In this document: piece after piece, positions 53,226-62,361 of the stretch
How the letters are laid out: each line of letters begins with the position of its first letter
How positions within the stretch are numbered: the first letter of the stretch is position 1
DNA from: an uncultured Candidatus Nemicrothrix sp.
GTDB lineage: Bacteria; Actinomycetota; Acidimicrobiia; Acidimicrobiales; MedAcidi-G1
Assembly (NCBI GenBank): GCA_913055915.1
Contig: CAJXKL010000003.1
Location: 62,001 to 126,000, forward strand
Direction: 5' to 3'
Length of the DNA stretch: 64,000 nt
The notes under the pieces: model-generated
What the model saw: only the letters and a program-made list of their open reading frames with translations
Databases searched by the model: none
What the model was told of the DNA's origin: nothing
Position numbers and translations under genes: made by a program

Positions 53226-54721
53226 GGCCAGGAGACCTCCCCAAACCTGTCGGGCAGGCCCATCTTTCCTGGATTGAGTATCCCCTGCGGATCCAGGGCC
53301 TCCTTCAGGGCGACCATCACCTCGAACCCGGAACCGAGCGCCTCAGCCATGAACCTGGCCCGGTTGAGGCCAACCCCATGGTGGTGGCTGAGCGAGGCGC
53401 CGACTGAAAGCGCGGCCCGTGTGGCGACGTCCCACGCAGCCACGTACCAGGCCTCACGGATCGTGGGGTCCTCGGGCCGAGCGGCAAACGTGAAGTAGAG
53501 GCAGGCACCGTCGCTATAGGCGTGGGACTGGTGGGCTGACACGACCCTCACGCCGTCCATGGCCCCGACGGCATCAAGTACCGACCCGTAGCAGGAATCG
53601 AGGTTGCTCCACGAAACCGTGACCTCCATCGTGTCGAACACAAACCCCTTCTTCGTGATGGCAGCCAGACCGGCGACATCGTTTCGGTCCGCCCACCACT
53701 GCTCCACCAGCCCGGAGTCCAGTGGATCGGCGGTGGAACACTCCTCAGCGACCACCGACATGTCGGCCTCGACCAGGTGGGCGTCGCCCTCATCCAGAAC
53801 CAGGAGGACGTGCGCATCACCTGTGTCGAAGCGCGGTGCCGCCTCGGTGGAGTCGTAGACACGTAGCGCTGCGGGAGTGGCCCCCCGCTGCATGATCCGC
53901 CTGCATGCATCGTTGGCCGCTCCGAAGCTCTCGAACCCGAAGGCCGAAGTCGACCTGACCTGCGGTTGGTGGTGGAGGCGCAGCCAGGCCCTGGTGATGA
54001 TGCCGAGGGTTCCCTCGGAGCCGACGAAGACCTGGGTCAGGTCCGGCCCCGCGGCAGCACGGGCGTGCCCACCGGTGATCACGACGCTGCCGTCGGCCAT
54101 GACGACCTCGATCCCGACTACGAGGTCCTCGATCTTGCCGTACCGGTTCGAGAGTTGTCCGGCTCCGCGACAGGCCAGCCAACCACCGACGGTCGAGAGC
54201 GAGATCGACTGTGGCCAGTGGCCGACCGTGAGCCCAATCTCGGCCAGTTCCCCCTCCAGCACGTCGCCGAAGGTCCCCGCAGCCACCTCAACCACCATCG
54301 AGTCACTGTCAACCACCGATATCCCCGCCATGCCAGTCAGGTCCAGGAGGATCCCGCCGTGCACAGGCACACTGGATCCCAGAACCCCCGAGCGGCCTCC
54401 AGCTGCCGTTACGGGCACGCCGTGGCTACTACAGGCCGCCACCACGGCTGCCACCTCTGCGGTCGTCTTCGGCCTGGCGGCCGCTCCGGCGATGGCGGGA
54501 GCCAGGCCCTCCAGCGCCCAGATCTGTGCAAGCGGCCACCAGTCACGGCTGGCCTCGACACGGTCACCCAGGGAACAGAGGACCTCAACTCCCTGGGCCT
54601 CCAGGTGGCTGAGCAGTTCGGCTGGGACCTCCACCTGGGATGCGAGGAGCCTCACCTCCAGGTCGGTCGGATCAACGCTCCAGTCGATCGGGGGCGTTGG
54701 GCCGACAGCCTCGATATCCAT
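53222..54721 (-). CDS. FAD-linked oxidase, alkyl-dihydroxyacetonephosphate synthase-like
   Basis: 499-residue flavoprotein with a PCMH FAD-binding domain (AAGGRSGVLGSSVPVHGGILLDL at about 106-128; VFVGSEGTLGIIT near 231-243) and an AGPS-type cap. Residues matching the AGPS active site are visible: R287 in ALRVYD, Y402 in HAYSDGACLYFTF and H446-H448 in SHHHGVGLNR. AGPS swaps the acyl group of acyl-DHAP for a fatty alcohol to start ether lipids. Bacterial relatives may instead oxidise glycerol-type or hydroxy acids. Sandwiched between glpD (12 bases) and the kinase (4-base overlap), it must act on a three-carbon phosphate or polyol. Confidence 0.85.
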   Translation of the reverse strand: MDIEAVGPTPPIDWSVDPTDLEVRLLASQVEVPAELLSHLEAQGVEVLCSLGDRVEASRDWWPLAQIWALEGLAPAIAGAAARPKTTAEVAAVVAACSSHGVPVTAAGGRSGVLGSSVPVHGGILLDLTGMAGISVVDSDSMVVEVAAGTFGDVLEGELAEIGLTVGHWPQSISLSTVGGWLACRGAGQLSNRYGKIEDLVVGIEVVMADGSVVITGGHARAAAGPDLTQVFVGSEGTLGIITRAWLRLHHQPQVRSTSAFGFESFGAANDACRRIMQRGATPAALRVYDSTEAAPRFDTGDAHVLLVLDEGDAHLVEADMSVVAEECSTADPLDSGLVEQWWADRNDVAGLAAITKKGFVFDTMEVTVSWSNLDSCYGSVLDAVGAMDGVRVVSAHQSHAYSDGACLYFTFAARPEDPTIREAWYVAAWDVATRAALSVGASLSHHHGVGLNRARFMAEALGSGFEVMVALKEALDPQGILNPGKMGLPDRFGEVSWP

Positions 54722-54733
54722 CTACTCCTCCGT

Positions 54734-56347
54734 TCACAAACCCTGTCGGGCTTCATCCTCAGCCGCCACGAGCGCCTCAAACGCATCGATCTCAGCCTGC
54801 CTGCGCTGGCTGCTCCACCCGGCCTCCCGGCCAACCAGGTCGGCGACCAACCCGACCGCTTCGAGCGTCGCAGCACTGTCCTCGAGGCGGGCCCGGGTCC
54901 TACGGGACAGGACGTCGTCGAGCGTCTGTGCCATCTCGTACCTGACCGCGTAGGCGGCCTCTGCACGACAGTACGCCAGGCCGTGCACCAGCGGCTCCGC
55001 CAAGGTCGCATCCTCGTTGACAAGGGCACTCACCTCTCCGGCCTCCGATCCGTAGCGGCCCGCCAGATGCGGTCCGGGTCGCCCCTGTACTCCGGCATCA
55101 GCTCGTGAACCTGCGCCACGTAGGCGCAGTCGGCGCGTCCTGCAACGCCGGGATTCGCCTCTGTGTGCCAGTACCGCATCCACGGCTTCAGCCGCCATGC
55201 GACGGTAGGTGGTGAGCTTTCCACCGGTCACCGTCACCACTCCTGTTCCATCGCCCTCCACCACGTGGTGCCTCGACAGATCGGCGGTGCGACCCGTATC
55301 GGTGGGTGTCACAAGCGGGCGCAACCCGGCCCAGGTTCCAACCACGTCGTCGACCGTCAGGTCGGCATCGGTCATGGCGTTCACGGCATTCAGCAGGTAG
55401 GCGACGTCCTCTGACCGGCACAGGGGCTCATCAAGGTCGCCGTCATGGTCGGTGTCCGTCGTTCCAATGTAGGTGTGGTCATCCCTCCAAGGAAGCACGA
55501 ACACGCTCCGCTTGTCTCCCCTGACAGGCAGGAGGACGGCCAGGTCCACCTCCAGGCGGTCGCGTGGCACGGTCACGTGCACGCCCTTGGCTGGACGTAT
55601 CTTCAGGTCGCTGTCAACTCCGGTGATTGCCTGGACACCATCTGCCCAGACCCCACAGGCGTTCACTACCGCCCCGCATGCCACCTGGACCTCGCGACCA
55701 TCGGCCTCGACGGTCGCGCCAACGACCTGGCCACCCTTTCGGGTCACCCCGGTCAGGGCCGTGTAGGTGGCGACCACTGCACCGTGGTCGAGGGCGGCGG
55801 TTCGGGCGATGGCCAGGGTCAGCCTGGCGTCATCAGCCCATGCGTCGAAGTAGAGGTACCCCGAGGCGACAATGTCGCTCCTGATCCCCGGTAGGTGCCC
55901 GATCACCTCCTCTGCCCTGAGGCGCCGGTGCCTACGCCCGATCCGCAGCCCACCGGTCAGGTCGTACTGCCACATGGCCAGGCCGAGGCCGAAGGCGATG
56001 CGCCGGTCGACAACCCCACCCTTCTTCAGAATCGGGATGACGAACGGCAGGACCGACACCAGGTGTGACGCGTTGCGGAACAGGCGCTGACGCTCAGCCA
56101 AGGCCTGGTAGACCAGGCCGAACTCCCCGTGCTGCAGGTACCTGAGGCCGCCGTGGACCATCTTGGACGACCGGGACGACGTGCCAACAGCAAGGTCGCC
56201 CTTGTCGATGAGGGCTACCGACAACCCCCGCGACGCTGCATCCAGCGCCACACCGGCACCGGTGATGCCGCCACCAACGACCAGGACGTCGAACCGCTGG
56301 GATCCCAGGCGCTCAACCGATTCCTCCCGCCGAAAGGACGGCCTCAA
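54734..56347 (-). CDS. glpD: FAD-dependent glycerol-3-phosphate dehydrogenase
   Basis: Membrane-associated flavoenzyme of 537 residues that oxidises glycerol-3-phosphate to DHAP and feeds electrons to quinone. The FAD-binding start is DVLVVGGGITGAGVALDAASRG. The family stretches SSRSSKMVHGGLRYLQHGEFGLVYQAL, RPAKGVHVTVPRDRL, TYIGTTDTDHDGDLDEP and TVTGGKLTTYRRMA are all present, with a C-terminal helical cap. It is the first gene of a three-gene operon with the AGPS-like protein and the kinase. Confidence 0.95.
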   Translation of the reverse strand: MRPSFRREESVERLGSQRFDVLVVGGGITGAGVALDAASRGLSVALIDKGDLAVGTSSRSSKMVHGGLRYLQHGEFGLVYQALAERQRLFRNASHLVSVLPFVIPILKKGGVVDRRIAFGLGLAMWQYDLTGGLRIGRRHRRLRAEEVIGHLPGIRSDIVASGYLYFDAWADDARLTLAIARTAALDHGAVVATYTALTGVTRKGGQVVGATVEADGREVQVACGAVVNACGVWADGVQAITGVDSDLKIRPAKGVHVTVPRDRLEVDLAVLLPVRGDKRSVFVLPWRDDHTYIGTTDTDHDGDLDEPLCRSEDVAYLLNAVNAMTDADLTVDDVVGTWAGLRPLVTPTDTGRTADLSRHHVVEGDGTGVVTVTGGKLTTYRRMAAEAVDAVLAHRGESRRCRTRRLRLRGAGSRADAGVQGRPGPHLAGRYGSEAGEVSALVNEDATLAEPLVHGLAYCRAEAAYAVRYEMAQTLDDVLSRRTRARLEDSAATLEAVGLVADLVGREAGWSSQRRQAEIDAFEALVAAEDEARQGL

Positions 56348-56395
56348 CGGCCCATTCCTCCGGGGGGCTGGGTAGATGTCACCGGGCCTGTGCTG

Positions 56396-57502
56396 CTATT
56401 CGCCGCCGTCACTACCCGGGCGACCACCGAGCAGGTCCGAGCGAACGTCGACCGTCGGACCGCTGGTGGTTCCATCACCTTGATCCTGTCTGATCCACAC
56501 GGTCCGCTGCGGAAATGGAATCTCGATGCCGTTCTCGTCAAAGGCCCTCTTGAGGCGGGCCCGCAGCAGGCGGCCGGTGGCCCACTGCTCACCCGGTTCG
56601 GTCTTGACGGCCAGCCGAATTGAGATGGCGTCGGCTCCAAAGCCCTGAACGCCCCATATCTCGGGCTCCTCGAGGATCGTGGTCGACTCACGCTTCTCGC
56701 GCCAGACCTCGTCGGCTACGTCCTTAATGACGCTGGCCGCCAGGTCGATGTCGGTGTCGTAGGCCACATCGACGTCGAGAACCGTTCGGGCCCAGAGTTG
56801 CGACGAGTTGCCGACGCGTCGAATCTCACCGTTGGGGATCACCCATACCACGCCCTCGACATCACGCAGGACAGTCGTACGCAGGCTCACGCGCTCAACC
56901 GTGCCGGATGCGGCTCCCACGTCCACGTAGTCGCCCACCCCGTACTGGTCCTCGACGACGATGAAGATCCCCGCGATGAAGTCGGCCACAAGCGACTGTG
57001 CCCCGAAGCCGACCGCCAGGCCGACAATTCCGGCACCGGCAATGAGCGGTGCCAGGTCAAAGCCAATCTCCCCGAGTGCGAGCATCATCGCCATCAGGTA
57101 CACCACCGCTCCCGCGATGCTTCGCAGCACGGCGCCCAGCGTCAGGGCCCGCTGACGCGACCTCTCCGCCTGCTCGTGGATTCTCTGCAACTTGCCGCGC
57201 GCCCGCCTGCCCAGGCGGGCCACCATGGCATCGGATTCGACCTCGTCCTCCTGTTTGGTGCGAGATGCGATAAGGCGATCGACCATCCGGTCGATTGTCT
57301 GCTTGACCAGACGGTTCACGATTATCGCACCGACCAGGATGATGGCGATCTTGAGGGGGCGCTCCACGAGCCATCCCGCTATCTCAGACACTGCCTCGTT
57401 GCCCGTAGCGTCCCAGACCGCCTCACAGATCAACCCGGGGCTGTCACCGCAGGCATCGGTCAGGCCTGGTCCAGCAGCCTGAGCCAGTAGTTCAATTGCC
57501 AT
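56396..57502 (-). CDS. MscS-family mechanosensitive channel
   Basis: 368-residue small-conductance channel that relieves turgor after osmotic downshock. A short exported or amphipathic start precedes one membrane helix (PLKIAIILVGAIIVNRLV), a charged segment, and the pore region SIAGAVVYLMAMMLALGEIGFDLAPLIAGAGIVGLAVGFGAQSLVADFIAGIFI. The beta domain (GDYVDVGAASGTVERVSLRTTVLRD) and the C-terminal mixed domain follow. GGAGGTGA 6 bases before the ATG at 57502 decides the start over 57538. Confidence 0.93.
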   Translation of the reverse strand: MAIELLAQAAGPGLTDACGDSPGLICEAVWDATGNEAVSEIAGWLVERPLKIAIILVGAIIVNRLVKQTIDRMVDRLIASRTKQEDEVESDAMVARLGRRARGKLQRIHEQAERSRQRALTLGAVLRSIAGAVVYLMAMMLALGEIGFDLAPLIAGAGIVGLAVGFGAQSLVADFIAGIFIVVEDQYGVGDYVDVGAASGTVERVSLRTTVLRDVEGVVWVIPNGEIRRVGNSSQLWARTVLDVDVAYDTDIDLAASVIKDVADEVWREKRESTTILEEPEIWGVQGFGADAISIRLAVKTEPGEQWATGRLLRARLKRAFDENGIEIPFPQRTVWIRQDQGDGTTSGPTVDVRSDLLGGRPGSDGGE

Positions 57503-57598
57503 CACCGTCACCTCCAGTCCGGGACGGTAGTCCACCAACCGGTCAACGGCTCATCCCTACCCGCTGGAAGCCTCGGTCAGGAACCCCTGGGAACTGGT

Positions 57599-57817
57599 TC
57601 AGGCCACCAGGGTCACAAGCGCCCAGATCGATACGGCCGAACCCAGGATGATGTAGATGAGGCTCCGCCAGAGTGGTGGCCTCTCGAGGCCACCGGAGGC
57701 CTCTCCACTCTGGCCGCTACCGGTGGGCGGTCTGATCAGAGCAGCCATGTTACCGACGGCCATTGCACCGCCCAGGGCCAACAGCAGCCATGCCAGGAGA
57801 TCCTCGCCCAGGAACAC
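57599..57817 (-). CDS. Small two-helix membrane protein of unknown function
   Basis: 72 residues with GTG start, no recognised family. Two hydrophobic segments (about 8-28, LAWLLLALGGAMAVGNMAALI, and 52-71, LIYIILGSAVSIWALVTLV) flank a short Gly/Ser/Glu linker. It begins 8 bases after dnaB ends and could be translated as the tail of that operon. Location and hydrophobic pattern support it, but no conservation could be tested. Confidence 0.6.
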   Translation of the reverse strand: MFLGEDLLAWLLLALGGAMAVGNMAALIRPPTGSGQSGEASGGLERPPLWRSLIYIILGSAVSIWALVTLVA

Positions 57818-57825
57818 CGGCCTGC

Positions 57826-59337
57826 TCAGCCCAGTCGGGGCATGTTGGCGAAGCGCGTGTAGTGGGGCAGGAAGGCCAGACGGACAGTGCCGGTGGGCCC
57901 GTTGCGGTTCTTGCTAACAATTATCTCCGCCGTGCCCATATCGGGGCTTTCCGTGTTGTAGACCTCGTCGCGGTAGATGAATATGACGACGTCGGCGTCC
58001 TGCTCGATTGAGCCTGACTCCCTCAGGTCGGCGAGCAGCGGTCGCTTGTCCTGCCTGGTCTCGAGCCCACGCGAGAGCTGTGACAAGCCCACCACGGGGG
58101 TCTCCAGTTCCCTCGCCAGGATCTTGAGGCCCCGGCTGATCTCGGATACCTCCACCTGGCGGCTCTCGGCGGTCGACCTGCCGGTCATGAGCTGCAGGTA
58201 GTCAACGACGATGACCCCCAACTTGCCGATCCGGCTCTTGAGGCGCCGGGCCTTGGCCCTGATCTCCATTACCGAGATGTTGGGGTTGTCGTCTATCCAG
58301 ATGGGCGCCTCAGCGAGCTTCCCGATTCCGTGGTTAATCCGTGACCAGTCGTCTGGGGTCAACTCGGCATTCCGGATGTGCTTGGAGTCGACCCGTGCCT
58401 CGGCGCAGAGGATCCGCTGGCTCAACTCAAGTTGGCTCATCTCGAGCGAGAAGAGCAGGACTGGCAGGTCGGACTCGACCCCGATGTGTGCCGCCAGGCC
58501 TAGGGCAAATGAGGTCTTGCCCATTGACGGCCGACCGCCCACGATGATGAGGGAGTTGTCCTGGAGACCTGAGATAAGGTTGTCGAGGTCCTTGTAGCCG
58601 GTTTCGGTTCCAGTGATTCCGGCGCCCTGTTCAAAGAGGGTTTCAAGGCGGTCCAGGTTTGTGTCGAGAAGTTCACGGATGACCGCCATGGAGTCCGTGA
58701 CCCGGCCCTGACCGACCTGGAAGACGAGGTTCTCGGCCTCGTCGACAGCCTTGATTACATCGTCGGGCCTGCCGTAGCCGATCTCGGCGATCTCGTTGGC
58801 AGCACCGATGAGTCCCCTGAGGGTTGCATGCTCGTGGATGATTCGGGCGTACTTGGGTGCGCTCGAGGTGGCGGGTGTGGAGGCCTGGAGTTCAAGCAGC
58901 AGCCCGGGGCCACCGAGGCTCGCCAACAGGTCGGCCCGGCTGAGTGCCTCGGCAACGGTTACCGGATCAACGGGCTCACCGGCCGCGTAGAGCCCACAGA
59001 TGGCATCGAACACGTGGGCATGGGAAGGCTTGTAGAAGTGCTCGACCGATACGACCTCGAGGGCATCGGCGATGGCGTCACGCGACAGGAGCATCGCCCC
59101 CAGCAGGGAGGCCTCGGCCTCTATGTTCTGAGGTGGAACACGAAGCGTGGACCTACGGCCACCGACCCGACCTCTTGACGCGGCGGGTGGTCCGCTACCG
59201 GCCTCAGCCCTGTCGTAGCTGTCGAGGTCGTCTGGCGGTTCATCGGCCAACGGAGGAGCATTGTTGCCGGACGCGGGAGATGGCCCTGTGAGCGGGTCTG
59301 TCGAACTGTCGATCTCGTCGTCGTGAGCGCTCACCAT
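57826..59337 (-). CDS. dnaB: Replicative DNA helicase
   Basis: 503-residue hexameric helicase that unwinds DNA ahead of the replication fork. A Pro/Ala/Asp-rich N-terminal extension (about 1-65) precedes the helical domain (PPQNIEAEASLLGAMLLS). The RecA-like motor follows, with Walker A GGRPSMGKTSFALG, Walker B GVIVVDYLQLM, QLSRGLETR and the R-finger region DLRESGSIEQDADV. No intein interrupts it, unlike many actinobacterial dnaB genes. It lies 166 bases downstream of rplI. Confidence 0.96.
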   Translation of the reverse strand: MVSAHDDEIDSSTDPLTGPSPASGNNAPPLADEPPDDLDSYDRAEAGSGPPAASRGRVGGRRSTLRVPPQNIEAEASLLGAMLLSRDAIADALEVVSVEHFYKPSHAHVFDAICGLYAAGEPVDPVTVAEALSRADLLASLGGPGLLLELQASTPATSSAPKYARIIHEHATLRGLIGAANEIAEIGYGRPDDVIKAVDEAENLVFQVGQGRVTDSMAVIRELLDTNLDRLETLFEQGAGITGTETGYKDLDNLISGLQDNSLIIVGGRPSMGKTSFALGLAAHIGVESDLPVLLFSLEMSQLELSQRILCAEARVDSKHIRNAELTPDDWSRINHGIGKLAEAPIWIDDNPNISVMEIRAKARRLKSRIGKLGVIVVDYLQLMTGRSTAESRQVEVSEISRGLKILARELETPVVGLSQLSRGLETRQDKRPLLADLRESGSIEQDADVVIFIYRDEVYNTESPDMGTAEIIVSKNRNGPTGTVRLAFLPHYTRFANMPRLG

Positions 59338-59503
59338 GAGGTCCCCGTCTGTTCAGCACACATCGTCACCAAGTGTGCCCGGACGACCCTGTGGGTTGCT
59401 AGGGGAAAACCACTGCATACCCGTGGAAAACCCGAAGTCTCCCGGGGGATCGTTCTGTGGACCACGGTCATCATCTGGGGACAAACGACCATCGCACACG
59501 GGT

Positions 59504-59950
59504 TCAGTCGGCGGCCTCTACCTCGACACCGACCGGAACCGCCACCTCGGGGTGGATCTGAACGGTGAACTGGTGGAGACCCACGTCCTTAACCGTTTCA
59601 CCCAGTACATGGGTGCGATCGGTCTCGAGCCCGGCCTGCGCAGCCAGGGCATCTGCCACCTCGGCTGCCCCGACTGAACCGAACAGTCGGCCCTCGTCGG
59701 ATGCCTTGGCCGAAATGTGCAGGACCAGGCCGGCAATGCGACCAGCCACGATCTCGGCGTCGGCCCGTTCTGCAACAGACTTCATCTCGCGCTTGCGCTG
59801 CATCGTCTGGGCCTGGGCTGCGATACCGGCGTTGGCAGCGACGGCCAGGCCGTGGGGCACGAGGTAGTTCCGTGCGTAACCGCGTGCCACCTCGACGATG
59901 TCGCCGGTACGGCCGAGGCCGTCGACGTCGCTTCTGAGAAGGACCTTCAC
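59504..59950 (-). CDS. rplI: Ribosomal protein bL9
   Basis: 148-residue large-subunit protein with the N-terminal RNA-binding domain (KVLLRSDVDGLGRTGDIVEVARGYARNYLVPHGLA), a connecting helix and a C-terminal domain ending in an acidic run. It overlaps rpsR by 4 bases. Confidence 0.96.
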   Translation of the reverse strand: MKVLLRSDVDGLGRTGDIVEVARGYARNYLVPHGLAVAANAGIAAQAQTMQRKREMKSVAERADAEIVAGRIAGLVLHISAKASDEGRLFGSVGAAEVADALAAQAGLETDRTHVLGETVKDVGLHQFTVQIHPEVAVPVGVEVEAAD

Positions 59951-60420
59951 TGGTCACCTCCGGCTGGGACAGGCTCGGGCACCTCGTTGGAACCGTTGTC
60001 GTCTGCAATGGAGTCGACAACCTCGTTGGCTGCCATCTCGTCGACCGTCTCGAAGTCGGTGTCACCCGCGGATCCGGGTGGTGGAGCCGTGGGACGCGGC
60101 GGTGGGCCGTCGGCCCTTAGAGCACGGTCATCGCCCCTGTGCTCACGGCGCTGGGTTGTGACGCGGTTGGTGTAGGGAATGAGCGCCATCTCGCGGGCGT
60201 TCTTGACGGCCCGCGCAACGCTTCGCTGCTGGCCGGCGTCATTTCCGCTGAGGCGCCGCGCCTTGATCTTGGCCCGCTCTGAAACGAACTTGCGCAGCAT
60301 GTCGGTGTCCTTGTAATCGACATACTCGACCTTGGCGATGGTGAGGGCACTGATTTTCTTCTTGCCGCGGCGCATGACCTTCTTGGGTTTGGCGCGTCGG
60401 GAGTTTGACTTTCGTGCCAT
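59947..60420 (-). CDS. rpsR: Ribosomal protein bS18 with a long acidic C-terminal extension
   Basis: 157 residues, about twice the usual 75-90. The S18 core occupies roughly 1-85 (KKISALTIAKVEYVDYKDTDMLRKFVSERAKIKARRLSG, then AVKNAREMALIPYTN) and lacks the zinc-binding Cys of C+ S18 forms. The last 70 residues are Pro-rich then Asp/Glu-rich (TDFETVDEMAANEVVDSIADD) with no fold apparent. The reading frame is continuous to the TGA within rplI, so the extension is not an annotation artefact of a missed stop. It lies in the order rpsF-ssb-rpsR-rplI. Confidence 0.94.
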   Translation of the reverse strand: MARKSNSRRAKPKKVMRRGKKKISALTIAKVEYVDYKDTDMLRKFVSERAKIKARRLSGNDAGQQRSVARAVKNAREMALIPYTNRVTTQRREHRGDDRALRADGPPPRPTAPPPGSAGDTDFETVDEMAANEVVDSIADDNGSNEVPEPVPAGGDQ

Positions 60421-60857
60421 CAGAAGGGCTCCTCATCGGTCGAATGGGTAGGTGCCTGGCTGGGTGCCTGGCCCCCTCCGGACACAACTGAGCTACCAGC
60501 TTCGCCCCTGAACTCGGTTCGGGTCACCTCGGCTGTTGCCCAGCGGAGGCTCGGAGCGACCTCGTCTGCGATGACCTCAACCTTTGAGCGGCGCTCACCG
60601 TTGTCGTTCTCCCAGGACTGCTGGTCGAGGCGGCCGTAGACCACCACGCGGTTTCCCTTGCTCAGTGACTCGGCGACGTTCTCGGCAAGGTCGCGCCAGC
60701 AGGTGACGTCAAAAAATGATACTGACTCCTCACCATCTCGATTCTTACGGTTCCATGCAAGGCCGAAACTGGCCACTGCGATCCCGGCGGGGGTAAACCG
60801 CAGCTCGGGGTCACGGGTGATGTTTCCGACCAGGGTGACGGTGTTGTCAAATGCCAT
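60420..60857 (-). CDS. ssb: Single-stranded DNA-binding protein
   Basis: 145 residues. An OB-fold (TVTLVGNITRDPELRFTPAGIAVASFGLA, FFDVTCWRDLAENVAESLSKGNRVVVYGRL) is followed by a short flexible linker and the acidic partner-binding tip DEEPF. The stop overlaps the rpsR start by one base. Between rpsF and rpsR as in most bacteria. Confidence 0.96.
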   Translation of the reverse strand: MAFDNTVTLVGNITRDPELRFTPAGIAVASFGLAWNRKNRDGEESVSFFDVTCWRDLAENVAESLSKGNRVVVYGRLDQQSWENDNGERRSKVEVIADEVAPSLRWATAEVTRTEFRGEAGSSVVSGGGQAPSQAPTHSTDEEPF

Positions 60858-60872
60858 GTGACTGTTCCTTTC

Positions 60873-61229
60873 TCAGCCGACGTCTGCCGGCTCGGCCTCG
60901 CCGATGAGGCCACGCCTGGTGGCCTCGTCATCGGGGAGGCGCATGATCTTGTGGCGGACAACGTCACTGCGGTCCGCAAGTCGGAGAATCCGATCGGTGG
61001 AGTCCAGATCGTTGGCCTCTGTAACGACCTCGAGGACGACGTAGAAGCCCTCCCATTTGTGGTCGATCTGGTAGGCAAAACGGCGGCGACCCCATGGCTC
61101 GGTGTCGAACACTGTCGGGATGCGGCCACCCTCGGCTTCGATGTTGGTGGTGACCTGGGTCTGCCAGGCCGCAACGGCCTCCTCGTCGAGGTCGCCGTTG
61201 TAGATGATCATCAGTTCGTAGACCCGCAT
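60873..61229 (-). CDS. rpsF: Ribosomal protein bS6
   Basis: 118-residue small-subunit protein, partner of bS18. It starts MRVYELMIIYNGDLDEEAV and has GRRRFAYQIDHKWEGFYVVLEV. GGAGGTGAG lies upstream of the ATG. It is the first gene of rpsF-ssb-rpsR-rplI(-dnaB). The 211-base gap to panB on the same strand contains GC-rich inverted sequence (GGGGCCCC) and a possible TAGCCT -10 box near 61332-61337. An S6:S18 leader motif was not recognised. Confidence 0.95.
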   Translation of the reverse strand: MRVYELMIIYNGDLDEEAVAAWQTQVTTNIEAEGGRIPTVFDTEPWGRRRFAYQIDHKWEGFYVVLEVVTEANDLDSTDRILRLADRSDVVRHKIMRLPDDEATRRGLIGEAEPADVG

Positions 61230-61440
61230 TGCAGGTACTCACCTCCTGTGGACAGGGGCCTTGGTCGGCCCGGGGCCCCGTAAGGGGCAGGGGGACATGT
61301 TGTCGGACTTCTCGGGGAGAAGCGATCAAAGGCTACCGGCAGCGGTGTTGGATCCACGCAGCCATCCTGCTAGGGGGGTGTGACAGTCCTCTCACGTGCA
61401 ACATGGCACCTGGACAAGGAAGGTGGTGAAGCCCTACCGC

Positions 61441-62292
61441 TCAGGCTCCGTCGTAGAGACCAAGGGATTCGGCGTCCTCGTCGCTCAAGCGGTAGCTCTC
61501 CTCAGCAGAGGGAAATGAACCGGACCGCACATCGCAGGCGAACCGGGTCAGGGCATCAACCCCTTCAGAATGCAGGTCCGCGTAGCGTCGAACGAATCGG
61601 GGACGCATGTCCTGCTCGATCCCGAGCACGTCGTGGAACACCAGCACCTGACCATCACAGTCGGGTCCGGCACCGATTCCAATCGTGGGAACGTCAACCG
61701 AACCCGTGACCATCGCCGCAACCTGATCCGGCACCCCTTCAAGAACGATTGCGAAGCAGCCCGCGTGGGCCAGGGCCTTGGCCGCTGCCACCAAGCCAAG
61801 CGCCGCCACAGCGTTTCTGCCCTGGACCCTGAAACCACCCATTGCATTCACCGACTGGGGGGTGAGGCCGATATGTCCCATCACGGGAATCTCAGCTGCG
61901 ACCAGTGCCTCGACCATCGGCAACCGTCGCCGACCACCTTCCAGCTTCACCGCCCCGGCTCCGGCACGTATGAGGGTGGCCGCATTGGCGAGAGTGTCCC
62001 CGGTCGAGACGTGAAAGCTCATCCAGGGCATGTCAGCGACCACCAGAGACAATGGCCGGGCTCGTGCGACCGCTGCCGTGTGGTGCGCTATGTCGTCCAC
62101 GGTCACCTGGAGCGTGTTCTCATGTCCGAGGACGACCATTGCCACCGAGTCGCCGACCAGGATCAGGTCGGCACCGGCTTCGTCGACCATCCGTGCACCT
62201 GGCGCGTCATAGGCGGTGACCATCACGAGGGGTTCCGCGCCATCGGCGACCTTACGCTCACGAACAGCGGGAACCGTCAACCTCTGAGCCAC
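61441..62292 (-). CDS. panB: 3-methyl-2-oxobutanoate hydroxymethyltransferase
   Basis: First enzyme of pantothenate/CoA synthesis, moving a hydroxymethyl group from methylene-tetrahydrofolate to ketoisovalerate, 283 residues. Motifs are VMVTAYDAPGARMVDEAG, LVGDSVAMVVLGHENTL, DMPWMSF, VKLEGG, GHIGLTPQS and IGIGAGPDCDGQVLV. GTG start at 62292 with AAGGAGG 7 bases upstream. Confidence 0.95.
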   Translation of the reverse strand: MAQRLTVPAVRERKVADGAEPLVMVTAYDAPGARMVDEAGADLILVGDSVAMVVLGHENTLQVTVDDIAHHTAAVARARPLSLVVADMPWMSFHVSTGDTLANAATLIRAGAGAVKLEGGRRRLPMVEALVAAEIPVMGHIGLTPQSVNAMGGFRVQGRNAVAALGLVAAAKALAHAGCFAIVLEGVPDQVAAMVTGSVDVPTIGIGAGPDCDGQVLVFHDVLGIEQDMRPRFVRRYADLHSEGVDALTRFACDVRSGSFPSAEESYRLSDEDAESLGLYDGA

Positions 62293-62361
62293 GGTCGGCC
62301 TCCTTGCCGTCCGGCGCCATTCGGCTGCCGGCAGTGTGGAAAGGCTAACAGCGTGAGCTGC

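Noticed and set aside
61230-61440. S6:S18-binding autoregulatory leader upstream of rpsF
   Set aside because: GC-rich inverted sequences are present, but the characteristic bulged motif and pseudoknot could not be identified by eye.
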